Source: DATFVA01 sp963815785 (GTDB lineage Bacteria > Bacteroidota > Ignavibacteria > Ignavibacteriales > Ignavibacteriaceae). Taken from it: 64,000 nt of DNA. The notes under the pieces are model-generated. The model was not told the origin of the DNA. It was given only the letters and a program-made list of their open reading frames with translations, and ran no database searches. The stretch spans positions 62,001 to 126,000 of the forward strand of contig CAWFHZ010000012.1 in the NCBI GenBank assembly GCA_963815785.1, in the 5' to 3' direction. The translations under genes were made by a program, and so were the position numbers. Positions 9,423 through 18,780 of this stretch are shown here, piece after piece (position 1 is the first letter of the stretch; each line of letters opens with the position of its first letter).

Positions 9423-10376
9423 CTATAAATTTTTATTTACCAGATCAAGATTTCTGATAATCTTAATTCCATTTGTTTTGTCTATTTCCATCTGGGCAAC
9501 CAATTCCTTAGCCGATGAAAATTTTTCTTCTCCACGCAACCGGTTTATTATTCTCACCCTCACATTTTTTCCATAAATATCTTTATCAAAATCGTAGATA
9601 TAAACTTCGGGAACTATAGCACCCGAATTATAAAATGTTGGTCTTTTCCCGATACTCAACAAACCATAATAACGAATATTGTCTGCAAATATTTCAACCA
9701 GATAAATACCAAGAGCAGGTAATAATTTCGCTTCATTATCCAGATCTATATTTGCAGTGGGAAAACCAAGGTCTCTGCCTCTTTTATCTCCATGAATTAC
9801 TTCACCTGAAAACTCATAATTACGACCGAGATAAGTATTGGAAGTCTTTATATCTCCATCAGAAAGGGCATTTCTTATTTTAGTACTGCTGATTATTTCA
9901 TTATTTAATCGGAATGCATCAACAGCTTTAACCTCAAACCCATATTGTCTTCCCATATCTCTTAAAGTTGATTCGTCTCCTCCACGCCCTTTTCCAAAAT
10001 GATGGTCGTACCCAATAACAATTTCACGTATTCCTATTGAATCAATTATAAATTCTTTAAAAAATTCCTCCGCGGTATGCTGAGAAAATTCTTTAGTGAA
10101 ATTAATTATTAATAAATTTTGTATCCCAAGTTTTTCAAGCACAACTGCTTTTTCAGAAGGAGTACTTAAAATCTTAAAATCACCATTACGAGAAATAACA
10201 TTCCTCGGATGAGGATCAAAAGTGATAAGGAAATTTCTCCCATTTGCACTTTTTGCTTTACGGATAAGTTCATCAATAATTTTTTGATGACCTAAATGAA
10301 TACCATCAAATGTACCCAGCGTTAAAAATGTATTTTGTTCTCTTTTAATTTCAGAAAGATCGTAATAAATATTCAT
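9423..10376 (-). CDS. ribF: bifunctional riboflavin kinase / FAD synthetase
   Basis: RibF phosphorylates riboflavin to FMN and then adenylylates it to FAD. The N-terminal nucleotidyltransferase domain shows LGTFDGIHLGHQKII (residues 20-34) and the ISSTKIR segment near 165. The C-terminal kinase domain shows GRDLGFPTANID and the YYGLLSIGKRPTF region. Length (317) is typical. Its place between truB and rpsO in a translation cluster is common in bacteria. Confidence 0.96.
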   Translation of the reverse strand: MNIYYDLSEIKREQNTFLTLGTFDGIHLGHQKIIDELIRKAKSANGRNFLITFDPHPRNVISRNGDFKILSTPSEKAVVLEKLGIQNLLIINFTKEFSQHTAEEFFKEFIIDSIGIREIVIGYDHHFGKGRGGDESTLRDMGRQYGFEVKAVDAFRLNNEIISSTKIRNALSDGDIKTSNTYLGRNYEFSGEVIHGDKRGRDLGFPTANIDLDNEAKLLPALGIYLVEIFADNIRYYGLLSIGKRPTFYNSGAIVPEVYIYDFDKDIYGKNVRVRIINRLRGEEKFSSAKELVAQMEIDKTNGIKIIRNLDLVNKNL

Positions 10377-10475
10377 ACATTACTTTAATCAAACAATAGC
10401 TTATAAATATAAGTTTTTTTTGCAGAAAATGAAATGTTATTCCTGTAAGTTACATTAATTAAACGAGTTATAGGA

Positions 10476-11183
10476 TTATACATTATTTTCAGCAATTCCA
10501 ATTTTTTCAAAGAATTCTACAGGAGTAAAAGCGTCTTCCACTGAAAATTCCCCAATCGCGGTTCTTCTTAAATCACTTAAAATTCCTCCGCAGCCAAGTT
10601 CATTTCCAAGATCATTAGCAATTGATCTTATATATGTTCCCCTTGAACAATTTATTTCAAACCATATATCAGGCAATGCTATCTTAGTTATTTCAAATTT
10701 ATAAATTTCAATTTCCCTGGCTTCTCTTTTAATTTCCTTCCCCTGCCTGGCAAGTTTATACAATGGTTTGCCATTTACTTTAAGTGCGGAATACATTGGA
10801 GGAATCTGGTTTATTTTTCCTATAAATTTATTCCTGGCTAACAAAATTTTTTCATCTTCAAGATTATCAACAGGCATTTCTTTAATAATTTCAGTTTCTG
10901 TATCCATAGAGGCTGTGGTTTTACCCAGTGAGATAATTCCTTTATATGATTTAAACAAATTCTGGTAAGAAGAAATTTCTTTTGTTTTTTTTCCTGTGCA
11001 GATTATTAAAAGCCCGGTTGCCATAGGATCGAGCGTTCCCGCATGTCCAACTTTTTTAACTTTAATAAAATTGCGGATTTCTTTGACTGCTTTAAAGGAG
11101 GTCCAACCCCTGGGTTTATCTATTAATAGTATTTCCCCTGCCTGAAAGTCAAAATTATTATCAATTGTCTTCTTTGTTATCAT
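10476..11183 (-). CDS. truB: tRNA pseudouridine(55) synthase
   Basis: TruB converts U55 in the T-loop of tRNAs to pseudouridine. Residues 18-60 contain the family motif LLIDKPRGWTSF and the catalytic segment VGHAGTLDPMATGLL, whose Asp is the nucleophile. RGTYIRSIANDLG near residue 190 is also diagnostic. At 235 residues it is shorter than the E. coli enzyme and ends just after the catalytic domain, with little of the C-terminal PUA region. The gene overlaps the end of rbfA by 23 bases, so translation is probably coupled. Confidence 0.95.
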   Translation of the reverse strand: MITKKTIDNNFDFQAGEILLIDKPRGWTSFKAVKEIRNFIKVKKVGHAGTLDPMATGLLIICTGKKTKEISSYQNLFKSYKGIISLGKTTASMDTETEIIKEMPVDNLEDEKILLARNKFIGKINQIPPMYSALKVNGKPLYKLARQGKEIKREAREIEIYKFEITKIALPDIWFEINCSRGTYIRSIANDLGNELGCGGILSDLRRTAIGEFSVEDAFTPVEFFEKIGIAENNV

Positions 11184-11517
11184 TCTCGTGAATTTTTTTT
11201 ATCAGGCCTTCTATTTTTTCAACGTAGTCCAGGGTATCGTCTATAAAGAATTTCAATTCGGGAATGAACTTAATCCTTATCCGGTGTGCAAGTTCGGATC
11301 TGATAAACCCGGCTCTTTCTTTTACTTTTTCAAGAACAGCTTCCCTTTTTTCCCTTTCAAAAACAGAAATATAAATTTTTGCTATTTTGAGGTCGGGACT
11401 CATCTTTACATTTGTTACAGTAAGTAAACCGAATGAAGGATCATGCAGCTTATATAAAAAAATCAGGCTTACTTCTTCTTTAACAAGGTGTTCCAGTTTA
11501 TCAATTCTATATGCCAT
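11161..11517 (-). CDS. rbfA: 30S ribosome-binding factor RbfA
   Basis: RbfA is a small KH-fold protein that binds the immature 30S subunit and helps process the 5' end of 16S rRNA. The 118-residue sequence shows the family features: an N-terminal RIDKLEHLVKEEVSLIF helix, LLTVTNVKMSPDLKIAKIYISVF, and RIRIKFIPELKFFIDDTLDY toward the C-terminus. It lies between infB and truB, the standard order. No gene overlaps it upstream; infB ends 38 bases away. Confidence 0.95.
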   Translation of the reverse strand: MAYRIDKLEHLVKEEVSLIFLYKLHDPSFGLLTVTNVKMSPDLKIAKIYISVFEREKREAVLEKVKERAGFIRSELAHRIRIKFIPELKFFIDDTLDYVEKIEGLIKKIHENDNKEDN

Positions 11518-11555
11518 TTTTCAAACATCTCACAACAAATTCATTGGAATAATTC

Positions 11556-14168
11556 TTAAGCTAACTTTTTCTTTGTTTCAATTATCTTATAAGCCTCAAT
11601 AATATCACCAACCTTAATATCATTGAAATTATTAATATTAAGTCCGCATTCGTAGCCTGCATCAACTTCGCGAACATCATCTTTAAATCTTTTTAACGAA
11701 CCGATATCGCCTTCGTGAATAACAATTCCATCTCTTATCAATCTGATTTTGTTATTCCTGATAATTTTACCATCCTGCACATAACAGCCTGCCACGGTTC
11801 CGGATTTCGGAACCTTAAAAGTATCACGAACCTCAAGAGTAGCAACAACTTCTTCAGAAAGTACAGGAGAAAGTAACCCTTCGAGTGCAGATTTTACTTC
11901 ATTAATTGCATCGTAAATAACACTGTACAAACGAATATCTACATTTTGGGTTTCAGCGAGTTTTCTCGCATTAAGATTAGGTCTTACGTGAAATCCGATA
12001 ATTATTGCGTCAGACGCAGAAGCTAAAAGAACATCACTTTCTGAAATTCCTCCAACACCTTTATGAATTACCTGCACAACAACTTCTTCATTTGATAATT
12101 TCATCAGAGAATCCGACAATGCTTCAACTGAACCGTCAACATCACCTTTTACAATCAGTGCGAGTTCTTTAACTCCTCCGATACTTATTTGTTTTGCAAT
12201 TTCATCAAGCGTAATATGTCTAACCTGTTTCTGATCCTGTTCTCTTTTGAGCTGTTGTCTTTTCAGTCCAATTTCACGTGCAACTCTTTCGGAATCAACT
12301 ACTACAAAAGTATCGCCTGCCTGTGGAGCTCCTTCAAATCCAAGCACCTGAACCGGGGTTGAAGGACCTGCTTCATCAACTTTATTTCCACGTTCGTCGA
12401 ACATCGCACGAACTTTTCCCTGGTAAATTCCTGCAACAAAAGGATCTCCAATTTTAAGAGTGCCTTTCTGGACAAGTATTGTCCCTGTAATTCCACGTCC
12501 TTTATCTAACTCAGACTCAACAACTGCTCCGCGTGCATGTCTTTCTGGATTTGCTTTTAGCTCGAGTATTTCTGCTTCAAGAAGAATTTTTTCAAGAAGG
12601 GCATCAACATTTAATCCTGTTTTAGCCGATATTTCTATGCATTGATATTTTCCTCCCCAATCTTCAACAAGAACATTTCTCTCGGCAAGCTGTTGTTTAA
12701 TTTTTTCAATATTTGAACCGGGTTTATCAATTTTATTTATTGCAATAACTATAGGAACACCGGCAGCCTGAGCATGGTTAATGGCTTCCACTGTTTGGGG
12801 CATTACGGCATCGTCAGCGGCAACAACAAGAATAACGATATCAGTTAACTGAGCTCCTCTTGCTCTCATTGCTGTAAAAGCTTCGTGTCCGGGTGTGTCA
12901 AGAAAAGCAATGTTTTTCCCGTCACCTACATCAACCTTATAAGCACCTATATGCTGTGTTATTCCGCCTGATTCACCTGCAACCACATTAGATCTTCTTA
13001 TATAATCAAGAAGAGAAGTTTTACCATGATCAACGTGACCCATAATAGTAACTACAGGGGATCTTGGCTGTAAAGTTTCCGGATCATCAGTAATATCTTC
13101 AAGAGCTTCTGCGGTGTACTCTGTTTGAAATTCAACATCAAATCCAAATTCATCTGCGACAAGAGTTATTGTCTCAACATCCAATCGTTGATTAATTGAA
13201 ACCATTAAACCAAGCTCTATACATTTTGCAATAACTTCTGCAACAGGAACATCCATAAGATTAGCGAGTTCATTTACTGCAATGAACTCAGTTACTTTAA
13301 TTTTCTTTTCTTCAATTGATCTTTCTTCAAGCCGTCTTTCTTCTTCAGCTTCTCTTTCTTTTCGTTTTCGTTTTCTGGAGATTGCCCTTCCGGAAGCAGT
13401 AGTATCATCCATACTGAGAAGAGTTTTCCTTATTGCTTCTTTAACTTCTTTCTGATCTATTTCGAATTTTTTAACTCTTTTTTTCTTTTTAGTTGTAGCT
13501 GATTCTTCCGGCGGAAATTCCGCTGATTTTTTCTTTGATTTCGGTTTTTTTCTTTTTTTAACCGGGTCTTCTTTTGCTTTCTCCTTATCAGGTTCGGCTG
13601 GTTTCTCTGTTTTTACCTCTGAAGTTTTCTTCTCTTCAAGGTCTATTTTGCCAACAACTTTTAATCCTTTCCTTTTGCCTGCTTCATTATCTTTCGGTGA
13701 AATAAACTGATCTTCTTTTATATCCTTGGAAGCCTTTACTTCTTCTACCGGCTTTTCTTCCGAAACAACTTTTTCCACAGTTTCTTCAGCAACAACTTCT
13801 GCTTGTTCTTCGGGAATTTTCACTTCTGTTTCTTCAGCAGGAACCTGGGATGTTTCTTCTCCTTTTACCGCTTCAATTTCCTCAGTAGTAACTTCTTCTT
13901 CTTTTTTAGTTTTCTTTTCTTCCTCTTCAGATCTTTCAATTCTTTTTTTATTGAATTCGGCTATTTTCTTATAATGCTTTTCGGCTTTCTCAATATCCTT
14001 TTTGAAATGATCCTGAATATCCTTTAACATATCATCTGTAACCAGCGACATGTGAGACTTAATCTCATGTCCTTTTTTCTTCAGGAATTCAATGAGTTGC
14101 TCTGCCGATAAATTGTATTCGGAAGCTAATTTATAAACTCTGACTTTTTTTGACTTGGCTTCTGCCAT
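11556..14168 (-). CDS. infB: translation initiation factor IF-2
   Basis: IF-2 is the GTPase that brings fMet-tRNA to the 30S subunit and drives subunit joining. The 870-residue protein starts with an IF2-N helix-turn-helix segment (RVYKLASEYNLSAEQLIEFL), then a long Glu/Lys-rich low-complexity stretch of roughly 200 residues, then a second IF2-N domain. The G domain shows VTIMGHVDHGKTSLLD (G1), DTPGHEAFTAMRARG (G3) and AINKIDKP (G4), followed by the beta-barrel and C-terminal domains. It lies between nusA and rbfA. Confidence 0.98.
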   Translation of the reverse strand: MAEAKSKKVRVYKLASEYNLSAEQLIEFLKKKGHEIKSHMSLVTDDMLKDIQDHFKKDIEKAEKHYKKIAEFNKKRIERSEEEEKKTKKEEEVTTEEIEAVKGEETSQVPAEETEVKIPEEQAEVVAEETVEKVVSEEKPVEEVKASKDIKEDQFISPKDNEAGKRKGLKVVGKIDLEEKKTSEVKTEKPAEPDKEKAKEDPVKKRKKPKSKKKSAEFPPEESATTKKKKRVKKFEIDQKEVKEAIRKTLLSMDDTTASGRAISRKRKRKEREAEEERRLEERSIEEKKIKVTEFIAVNELANLMDVPVAEVIAKCIELGLMVSINQRLDVETITLVADEFGFDVEFQTEYTAEALEDITDDPETLQPRSPVVTIMGHVDHGKTSLLDYIRRSNVVAGESGGITQHIGAYKVDVGDGKNIAFLDTPGHEAFTAMRARGAQLTDIVILVVAADDAVMPQTVEAINHAQAAGVPIVIAINKIDKPGSNIEKIKQQLAERNVLVEDWGGKYQCIEISAKTGLNVDALLEKILLEAEILELKANPERHARGAVVESELDKGRGITGTILVQKGTLKIGDPFVAGIYQGKVRAMFDERGNKVDEAGPSTPVQVLGFEGAPQAGDTFVVVDSERVAREIGLKRQQLKREQDQKQVRHITLDEIAKQISIGGVKELALIVKGDVDGSVEALSDSLMKLSNEEVVVQVIHKGVGGISESDVLLASASDAIIIGFHVRPNLNARKLAETQNVDIRLYSVIYDAINEVKSALEGLLSPVLSEEVVATLEVRDTFKVPKSGTVAGCYVQDGKIIRNNKIRLIRDGIVIHEGDIGSLKRFKDDVREVDAGYECGLNINNFNDIKVGDIIEAYKIIETKKKLA

Positions 14169-14191
14169 AATATCCTTATCTGTTTTTAATC

Positions 14192-15439
14192 CTATTCTTC
14201 TTCTTCAAACTGTTCTTTAATTATATCAATAATTTCTTTAATCTTATCTTCATCCAGTCCTTCAATTTCTTTTAATTTTTCTGGACCTGCCTGAAGAACT
14301 TCGACTGCAGTATCATAACGATGATTAATAAGCAGTTCATAAACTTCCTGCCCAAGTTCTTCTTTCAGGTCTATCAGTTCAATATCTTCTTCATATTCAT
14401 CGAGAGGTCTTTCCTCTCTTAGTATTTCAATTTCATATCCGGTCAGTTTCATTGCAAGCCTGATATTAACACCATTTCTACCAACTATAAGTGAAACCTG
14501 GTCTGCATCTGCAGTAACTATAGCTTTCTTTTCATCATCATCAACTTCAATCTTTTTCAGTTTTGCCGGTGCAAGTGCCTTTTGTATAAAAGTTATTGAA
14601 TCTTCAGAATAGTTGATAACATCTATATTTTCATTATTCAGCTCTCTTACTATCGCGTGAATTCTAACGCCTTTCATTCCAACACAAGCACCAACCGCAT
14701 CTATTCTATTGTCCTGTGATTCTACGGCAACCTTAGCTCTTTCACCGGGTTCACGGGCAATTGCTTTAATATCTATTATTCCATCATAAATTTCAGGTAT
14801 TTCAATTTCAAAAAGTCTTCTCAAAAACATGTTATCCGATCTTGAGACAACAATAACGGGACCGCTGTTTCCTTTGCGTACTTCTTTAACAATTGCCCTG
14901 ATCGTTTCTCCTTTTTTATATCTTTCATAAGGAATTTGTTCGGATCGGGGGAGAACCAGCTCGTTTTTATTATGATTAACAAGTATGTCGCTTTTCCGTA
15001 TCTGATAAATATCTCCAACTACAATTTCGCCCAGCAGCTCTTTATATTCATTGTATATAATATCTTTTTCAATTTCCCTTATTTTCTGATTCAAACTTTG
15101 TTTTGCCAGAGTAATTAATCTGCGTCCCAATGTTGCAAGCTGAATTTTTTCAACATAATCATCACCAACTTCAAGCTCCTCTTCATTTCCCTTACGGTTA
15201 ACTTCCTCAAGACTAACCTGCAGATTCGGATCTTCGACTACATCTACAATTTCTCTTTCAAGAAATATTTCGATATCTCCACGGTCCATATTTACAACAA
15301 CATCATATTTGACTTCTTCACCGTATTTTTTTCTGACCAGCAGACCGAATATTTCTTCCAGAATACCTGCCAATACGTCTTTATCAATACCTTTATCCCT
15401 TACCATCTGGGCAAAGGATTCGACAATCTCTGTATTCAT
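14192..15439 (-). CDS. nusA: transcription elongation/termination factor NusA
   Basis: NusA binds RNA polymerase and modulates pausing, termination and antitermination. The 415-residue protein has the N-terminal polymerase-binding domain, an S1 domain (about residues 135-205), two KH domains (VGACVGMKGVRIHAIVREL and SLIVGRNGVNIRLAMKLTGY), and a C-terminal helix-hairpin-helix segment (LKEIEGLDEDKIKEI) ending in an acidic tail. It lies between rimP and infB. Confidence 0.97.
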   Translation of the reverse strand: MNTEIVESFAQMVRDKGIDKDVLAGILEEIFGLLVRKKYGEEVKYDVVVNMDRGDIEIFLEREIVDVVEDPNLQVSLEEVNRKGNEEELEVGDDYVEKIQLATLGRRLITLAKQSLNQKIREIEKDIIYNEYKELLGEIVVGDIYQIRKSDILVNHNKNELVLPRSEQIPYERYKKGETIRAIVKEVRKGNSGPVIVVSRSDNMFLRRLFEIEIPEIYDGIIDIKAIAREPGERAKVAVESQDNRIDAVGACVGMKGVRIHAIVRELNNENIDVINYSEDSITFIQKALAPAKLKKIEVDDDEKKAIVTADADQVSLIVGRNGVNIRLAMKLTGYEIEILREERPLDEYEEDIELIDLKEELGQEVYELLINHRYDTAVEVLQAGPEKLKEIEGLDEDKIKEIIDIIKEQFEEEE

Positions 15440-15456
15440 TTATGCTTTCTTCTCCT

Positions 15457-15915
15457 CTAAGAAAAACTGATTATTACTTGGGCTTTTATAACTTTATTAA
15501 ATTCAATCCTGATTTCTTCCCGGTTACTATTAACAAAAACCAGGCTATTTTCTTCAACTGCTTTTAGTGTTCCGGTAAATTTCTTAACATTCTCTGTTTC
15601 CCTGTAAGAAACATTAAATTTTCTGTTAATATGCTTGGGAAATTGTTTTAAGAACTTTAAAGGTCTGTTTACTCCTGGTGAAGAAACTTCAAGTCTGTAA
15701 CCGGATTCAAAAATATTTTCTTCTTCAAACTTTTTATTTAATTCACGACTAATCTCAGCGCAGTTTTCAGCAGTGACGTTATTTTCAGCATCAATATAGA
15801 CTTCAATCACGCGGTTGTTACTTTCACCTCTTATAATAAGATCAATTAAAAAGTAGTTTCTGTTACCAACAACCTTTTCAATAAGATCGTAAATATTTTT
15901 CTCAAAAAAGTTCAT
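15457..15915 (-). CDS. rimP: ribosome maturation factor RimP
   Basis: RimP is needed for maturation of the 30S subunit. The 152-residue protein shows the two-domain layout: an N-terminal alpha/beta domain with VIEVYIDAENNVTAENCAEISREL and GYRLEVSSPGVNRPLK, and a C-terminal Sm-like barrel. It is the first gene of the cluster that runs to pnp. It has no Shine-Dalgarno sequence; a hairpin followed by a T-rich run lies directly before its ATG (15927-15944). Confidence 0.95.
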   Translation of the reverse strand: MNFFEKNIYDLIEKVVGNRNYFLIDLIIRGESNNRVIEVYIDAENNVTAENCAEISRELNKKFEEENIFESGYRLEVSSPGVNRPLKFLKQFPKHINRKFNVSYRETENVKKFTGTLKAVEENSLVFVNSNREEIRIEFNKVIKAQVIISFS

Positions 15916-15926
15916 AGAAATAAAAA

Positions 15927-15944
15927 TCGCCCATTTAAGGGCGA
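15927..15944 (-). promoter_or_regulatory. terminator-like hairpin in the rimP leader
   Basis: On the minus strand TCGCCC-ttaaat-GGGCGA is followed by ATTTTTATTTCT and then the rimP ATG. The shape is that of an intrinsic terminator, yet it stands directly before the start codon. It could be an attenuator or a read-through terminator of upstream transcription. The remaining leader (15945-16139) shows no recognisable RNA or gene. Confidence 0.45.
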
Positions 15945-16139
15945 ATCAATTGAGTAAATTTACAATCAATTTAAGCAATAAGCAAGGAAATATAATTTTC
16001 CGCTGTTTGGATTGAGGCGCTATTACTTAAATATTTCTTCTGTTCCAGGGATCCATTTTAGCTTTTGTACAAACAGTTTTTATTTTAGATTGATAAAATT
16101 TGTAACAAAAATAGAATTCCCTTATTTAAAAGAGTGTAT

Positions 16140-16391
16140 CTACCCGGTGATGTTTTTTTTATCTCCGGAAAACTCTTTTTTTCTTTCCTTATTAATCTTC
16201 GGTCTATCAAATAATTTAGCTATTATAAAGCCAAAAACAACTCCGAATAACCCGACGAGAGATATCAAAACGATTACCGACATTGGAAATTCCCAGAAAT
16301 AAGCTTTGACTGTTACAATCTCAGTATTCTGAGAAACAAAAACAGTAAATAACACTACAATTATCATTAAGAAAATAATTTTTGCTTTCAT
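16140..16391 (-). CDS. LapA-domain small membrane protein
   Basis: This 83-residue protein has two predicted membrane helices. The first is at the N-terminus (MKAKIIFLMIIVVLFTVFV) and leads into the family motif SQNTEIVTVKAYFWEFPMS. The second is Leu/Val/Gly-rich, and a basic Lys-rich cytoplasmic tail follows. This matches the lipopolysaccharide-assembly protein A domain family (DUF1049). It starts 14 bases after the MscS gene ends, so the two are likely co-transcribed. Confidence 0.75.
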   Translation of the reverse strand: MKAKIIFLMIIVVLFTVFVSQNTEIVTVKAYFWEFPMSVIVLISLVGLFGVVFGFIIAKLFDRPKINKERKKEFSGDKKNITG

Positions 16392-16405
16392 TTAAACCTT
16401 TCTGG

Positions 16406-17275
16406 TTATGAAGATTTTGTTTTCACTTCTTCACTTTTAATATGCAGGTCACGCTGTGGAAAAGGAATTTCAATATTGTTTTCTTTAAACTTTTTAAATA
16501 CTGCGTAATAAATCTCACTCTTAAGCACATTCGGGCGGGTTATATATTCCCGCGTCCAGACTCTTAAATTAAATATGAGAGCACTATCCGCATATTCTTT
16601 AAAAAGAACATCTGATTCAGGTTTATTTAAAACTCCACCATTCTCATCAGCCACTTCCAGTAATAGTTTTTTTATAATTTCAGGATCTTCTTTATAGGAA
16701 ACTCCCACCGGTATGTTAAAACGGATGTTCCGATCTGTATGACTCCAGTTAATTACTTTAGAAGAGATAAAATCAGAATTGGGGACAATTATGGAAATGT
16801 TATCATTTGTAACAATAGTTGTTGATCTCATAGAAATACTTATTACATCACCGCTGACATCACCAACTTCAATCCTGTCCCCGACTTTTATTGGTCTTTC
16901 AAAAAGGATGATAATGCCGCTTACAAAATTGTTCGTTATATTCTGAAGGCCAAAACCTATACCAACACCAAGAGCACCGGCAAGAACAGTAATAGCACTC
17001 AGGTTCAGACCGACTGTCTGCAAAACGATTATCAAACCAATTACCAGCACTACGTAACGGAGAATTGTACCAACCGCAATTCTTACTCCAATATCAATTT
17101 TGCTTTTTGCGAGAAGAGAATAAACCGCCCATTTTCTGATTTTGCCTGTAAGATAGAAAAGAAGAAAGATTAGAAAAATGAAATAGAGAACAGACCAGAT
17201 GGTTATTTCAGTGGTTCCTATATGGGTTAAAGGAAAATTTAAGAATTCTTTTATATTGAATATTATATCTTTCAT
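16406..17275 (-). CDS. MscS-family small-conductance mechanosensitive channel
   Basis: MscS channels open under membrane tension to release solutes during hypo-osmotic shock. The 289-residue protein has three membrane helices in its first 130 residues. The third is the pore helix, a Gly/Ala-rich segment (GALGVGIGFGLQNITNNFVSG). It then runs into the beta domain (RPIKVGDRIEVGDVSGDV) and the alpha/beta cytoplasmic cage ending FPQRDLHI. The C-terminal Lys/Ser tail is short. The stretch between this gene and the next (17276-17548) shows nothing identifiable. Confidence 0.92.
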   Translation of the reverse strand: MKDIIFNIKEFLNFPLTHIGTTEITIWSVLYFIFLIFLLFYLTGKIRKWAVYSLLAKSKIDIGVRIAVGTILRYVVLVIGLIIVLQTVGLNLSAITVLAGALGVGIGFGLQNITNNFVSGIIILFERPIKVGDRIEVGDVSGDVISISMRSTTIVTNDNISIIVPNSDFISSKVINWSHTDRNIRFNIPVGVSYKEDPEIIKKLLLEVADENGGVLNKPESDVLFKEYADSALIFNLRVWTREYITRPNVLKSEIYYAVFKKFKENNIEIPFPQRDLHIKSEEVKTKSS

Positions 17276-17548
17276 AAAACCTAAGCCGGAAATAAGCAGT
17301 ATGTAAAACAGAAAAATTATGAAGTTCGGGAAACTAATATCGGGTGATGTAACAATTTTCTAATAATCCACGCATTCAAGATAAAAAGAACCGTGAGTTA
17401 TCACAAAAGGCGGATAATAGTTAAATTGGGGAAGTTGATTTCTAATGTTTTTCATAAAGTATTGAATATTCTTTTTCTGAAATTTTTATTAAACTAAATA
17501 ACCAACCAAATTCCTTTTTGTGAGTCTAAATAGAACTGAGGATAATTT

Positions 17549-17770
17549 ATGACAAAGGAATTAGTTAAGGAAAATCTGGAAACTACCTGTAAAAGCTGCG
17601 GGGAAAAAATTGATGAGGTATGGGTTTGCAAGCTTGAGGTTCCGCATGTAACAAAGTATGTTTATTTCTGTTCAAGATGTCAAAGGTGCCTTGGAATCTC
17701 TGAAGATAAAAATCCTCAAAGTCTTTTGCGTTCTGGCGATAAAACTCCTCCCGCCACACTGCAATTCTAG
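17549..17770 (+). CDS. small zinc-ribbon-like protein
   Basis: This 73-residue protein has two paired cysteine motifs, CKSCGE near residue 14 and CSRCQRC near residue 42, suggesting one zinc-ribbon fold. A TGAGGAT site lies a few bases before the ATG. It stands alone on the plus strand between two minus-strand groups. I do not recognise a named family and give no function. Confidence 0.55.
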   Translation: MTKELVKENLETTCKSCGEKIDEVWVCKLEVPHVTKYVYFCSRCQRCLGISEDKNPQSLLRSGDKTPPATLQF

Positions 17771-17800
17771 TTATATCTCAATCTTTATAAAATCAAACTC

Positions 17801-18145
17801 TTATTTTTCTTTAATCCATATACTCCATAATTCCGGCACATAACCAACTGAAGAAGACAATTTGCCGTTTCTAACTATCGGAGTTTTAAACAATAATGAA
17901 TCATTTAACAATTCTTCTTCAACATTAAAAACCATAAAATTCAATCCGCGTTCTTTATATCTTTTTCCTTCTGTGTCGATTAAGTCTTCCATATTTACTT
18001 TAGAGGTTATATTTTCAAGCTCACCTTTGGATAAACCTTTTTCATTAAGATCCCTGAAGTGAAACGGAATTTTTCTTTCTTTAAAAAATCGTTCTGCTTT
18101 TTGAGTTTCCCGGCATTTTTTTGTACCGATTATCTGAATATTCAT
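17801..18145 (-). CDS. ArsC/Spx-family thioredoxin-fold protein
   Basis: The 114-residue protein matches the arsenate reductase/Spx family. An N-terminal strand (MNIQIIGTKKCRETQKAERFF) carries a single cysteine, followed by the YffB-like RKIPFHFRDL segment, and TPIVRNGKLSSSVGY contains the cis-Pro loop. The second Cys of Spx (CxxC) is absent, so it resembles the ArsC/YffB branch. No arsenic resistance genes are nearby, so an arsenate role is unsupported. It lies 40 bases downstream of the carbonic anhydrase gene on the same strand. Confidence 0.75.
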   Translation of the reverse strand: MNIQIIGTKKCRETQKAERFFKERKIPFHFRDLNEKGLSKGELENITSKVNMEDLIDTEGKRYKERGLNFMVFNVEEELLNDSLLFKTPIVRNGKLSSSVGYVPELWSIWIKEK

Positions 18146-18185
18146 TTCAAATCAGGTATTTAGCAAAATAAAGATTGGCAATTAA

Positions 18186-18725
18186 TTATTCATTAATCAG
18201 ATACAAACGATTATCTTCAACTTTATAAAGCATAGGGGCTATTTTAATTTTAGGGTATCTCTGTCTTAACCGTTTGGCTTCGCTTAGTACAAAATCAATT
18301 TCATTTCCAATTTCAAACATCGGTGCAAAATGCATAAAGTGTTCTTCAGCCCATTCCCTGTCCCACCCGGCTTTTTCAACAAGACCATTAATAAACTGTT
18401 CTTTACGTGAAACGAGGTTAACCATTCCGCAATTATTATGACCAATAAGAGCAATATGCCTGACATCTCCAACAGATATAGCGTAGGAAACTTTGAACTC
18501 ACTGTATCTTAAGTTTGCGCCGCCTGTTCTAATTATAAAAGCAAAGTTATCCGGAATATGAAGATGTTTACGGTTATCCATACACATTCCTACCAGAAGC
18601 TGTGCTTTTGTGTAAGTATCAGGGGAACGCTCTAGATTATGATATTCTAGAAGAAGACCAATTGGTGTATCCCTGTATTCTGGAAAAATATCTTCCTGTT
18701 TTGAAATATTAACTAATCTTTTCAA
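18186..18725 (-). CDS. beta-class carbonic anhydrase-like protein
   Basis: Beta carbonic anhydrases interconvert CO2 and bicarbonate. All metal-site and catalytic residues are visible: Cys48, Asp50 and Arg52 in GMCMDNRKH, and His96 and Cys99 in GHNNCGM. At 179 residues it is a short form of the family. Several short beta-CA-like proteins are of unproven activity, so the enzyme call is likely but not certain. It is on the same strand as the downstream ArsC-like gene. Confidence 0.8.
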   Translation of the reverse strand: MKRLVNISKQEDIFPEYRDTPIGLLLEYHNLERSPDTYTKAQLLVGMCMDNRKHLHIPDNFAFIIRTGGANLRYSEFKVSYAISVGDVRHIALIGHNNCGMVNLVSRKEQFINGLVEKAGWDREWAEEHFMHFAPMFEIGNEIDFVLSEAKRLRQRYPKIKIAPMLYKVEDNRLYLINE

Positions 18726-18780
18726 TTATAAACCGCTGTTTTTATATAAAATTATTTTATCGAAAATAATAAAACCATGC

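Noticed and set aside
16082..16108. Promoter for the rimP cluster (TTGTTA and TAAAAT on the minus strand)
   Set aside because: The spacer is only 15 bases and the consensus for this lineage is uncertain.
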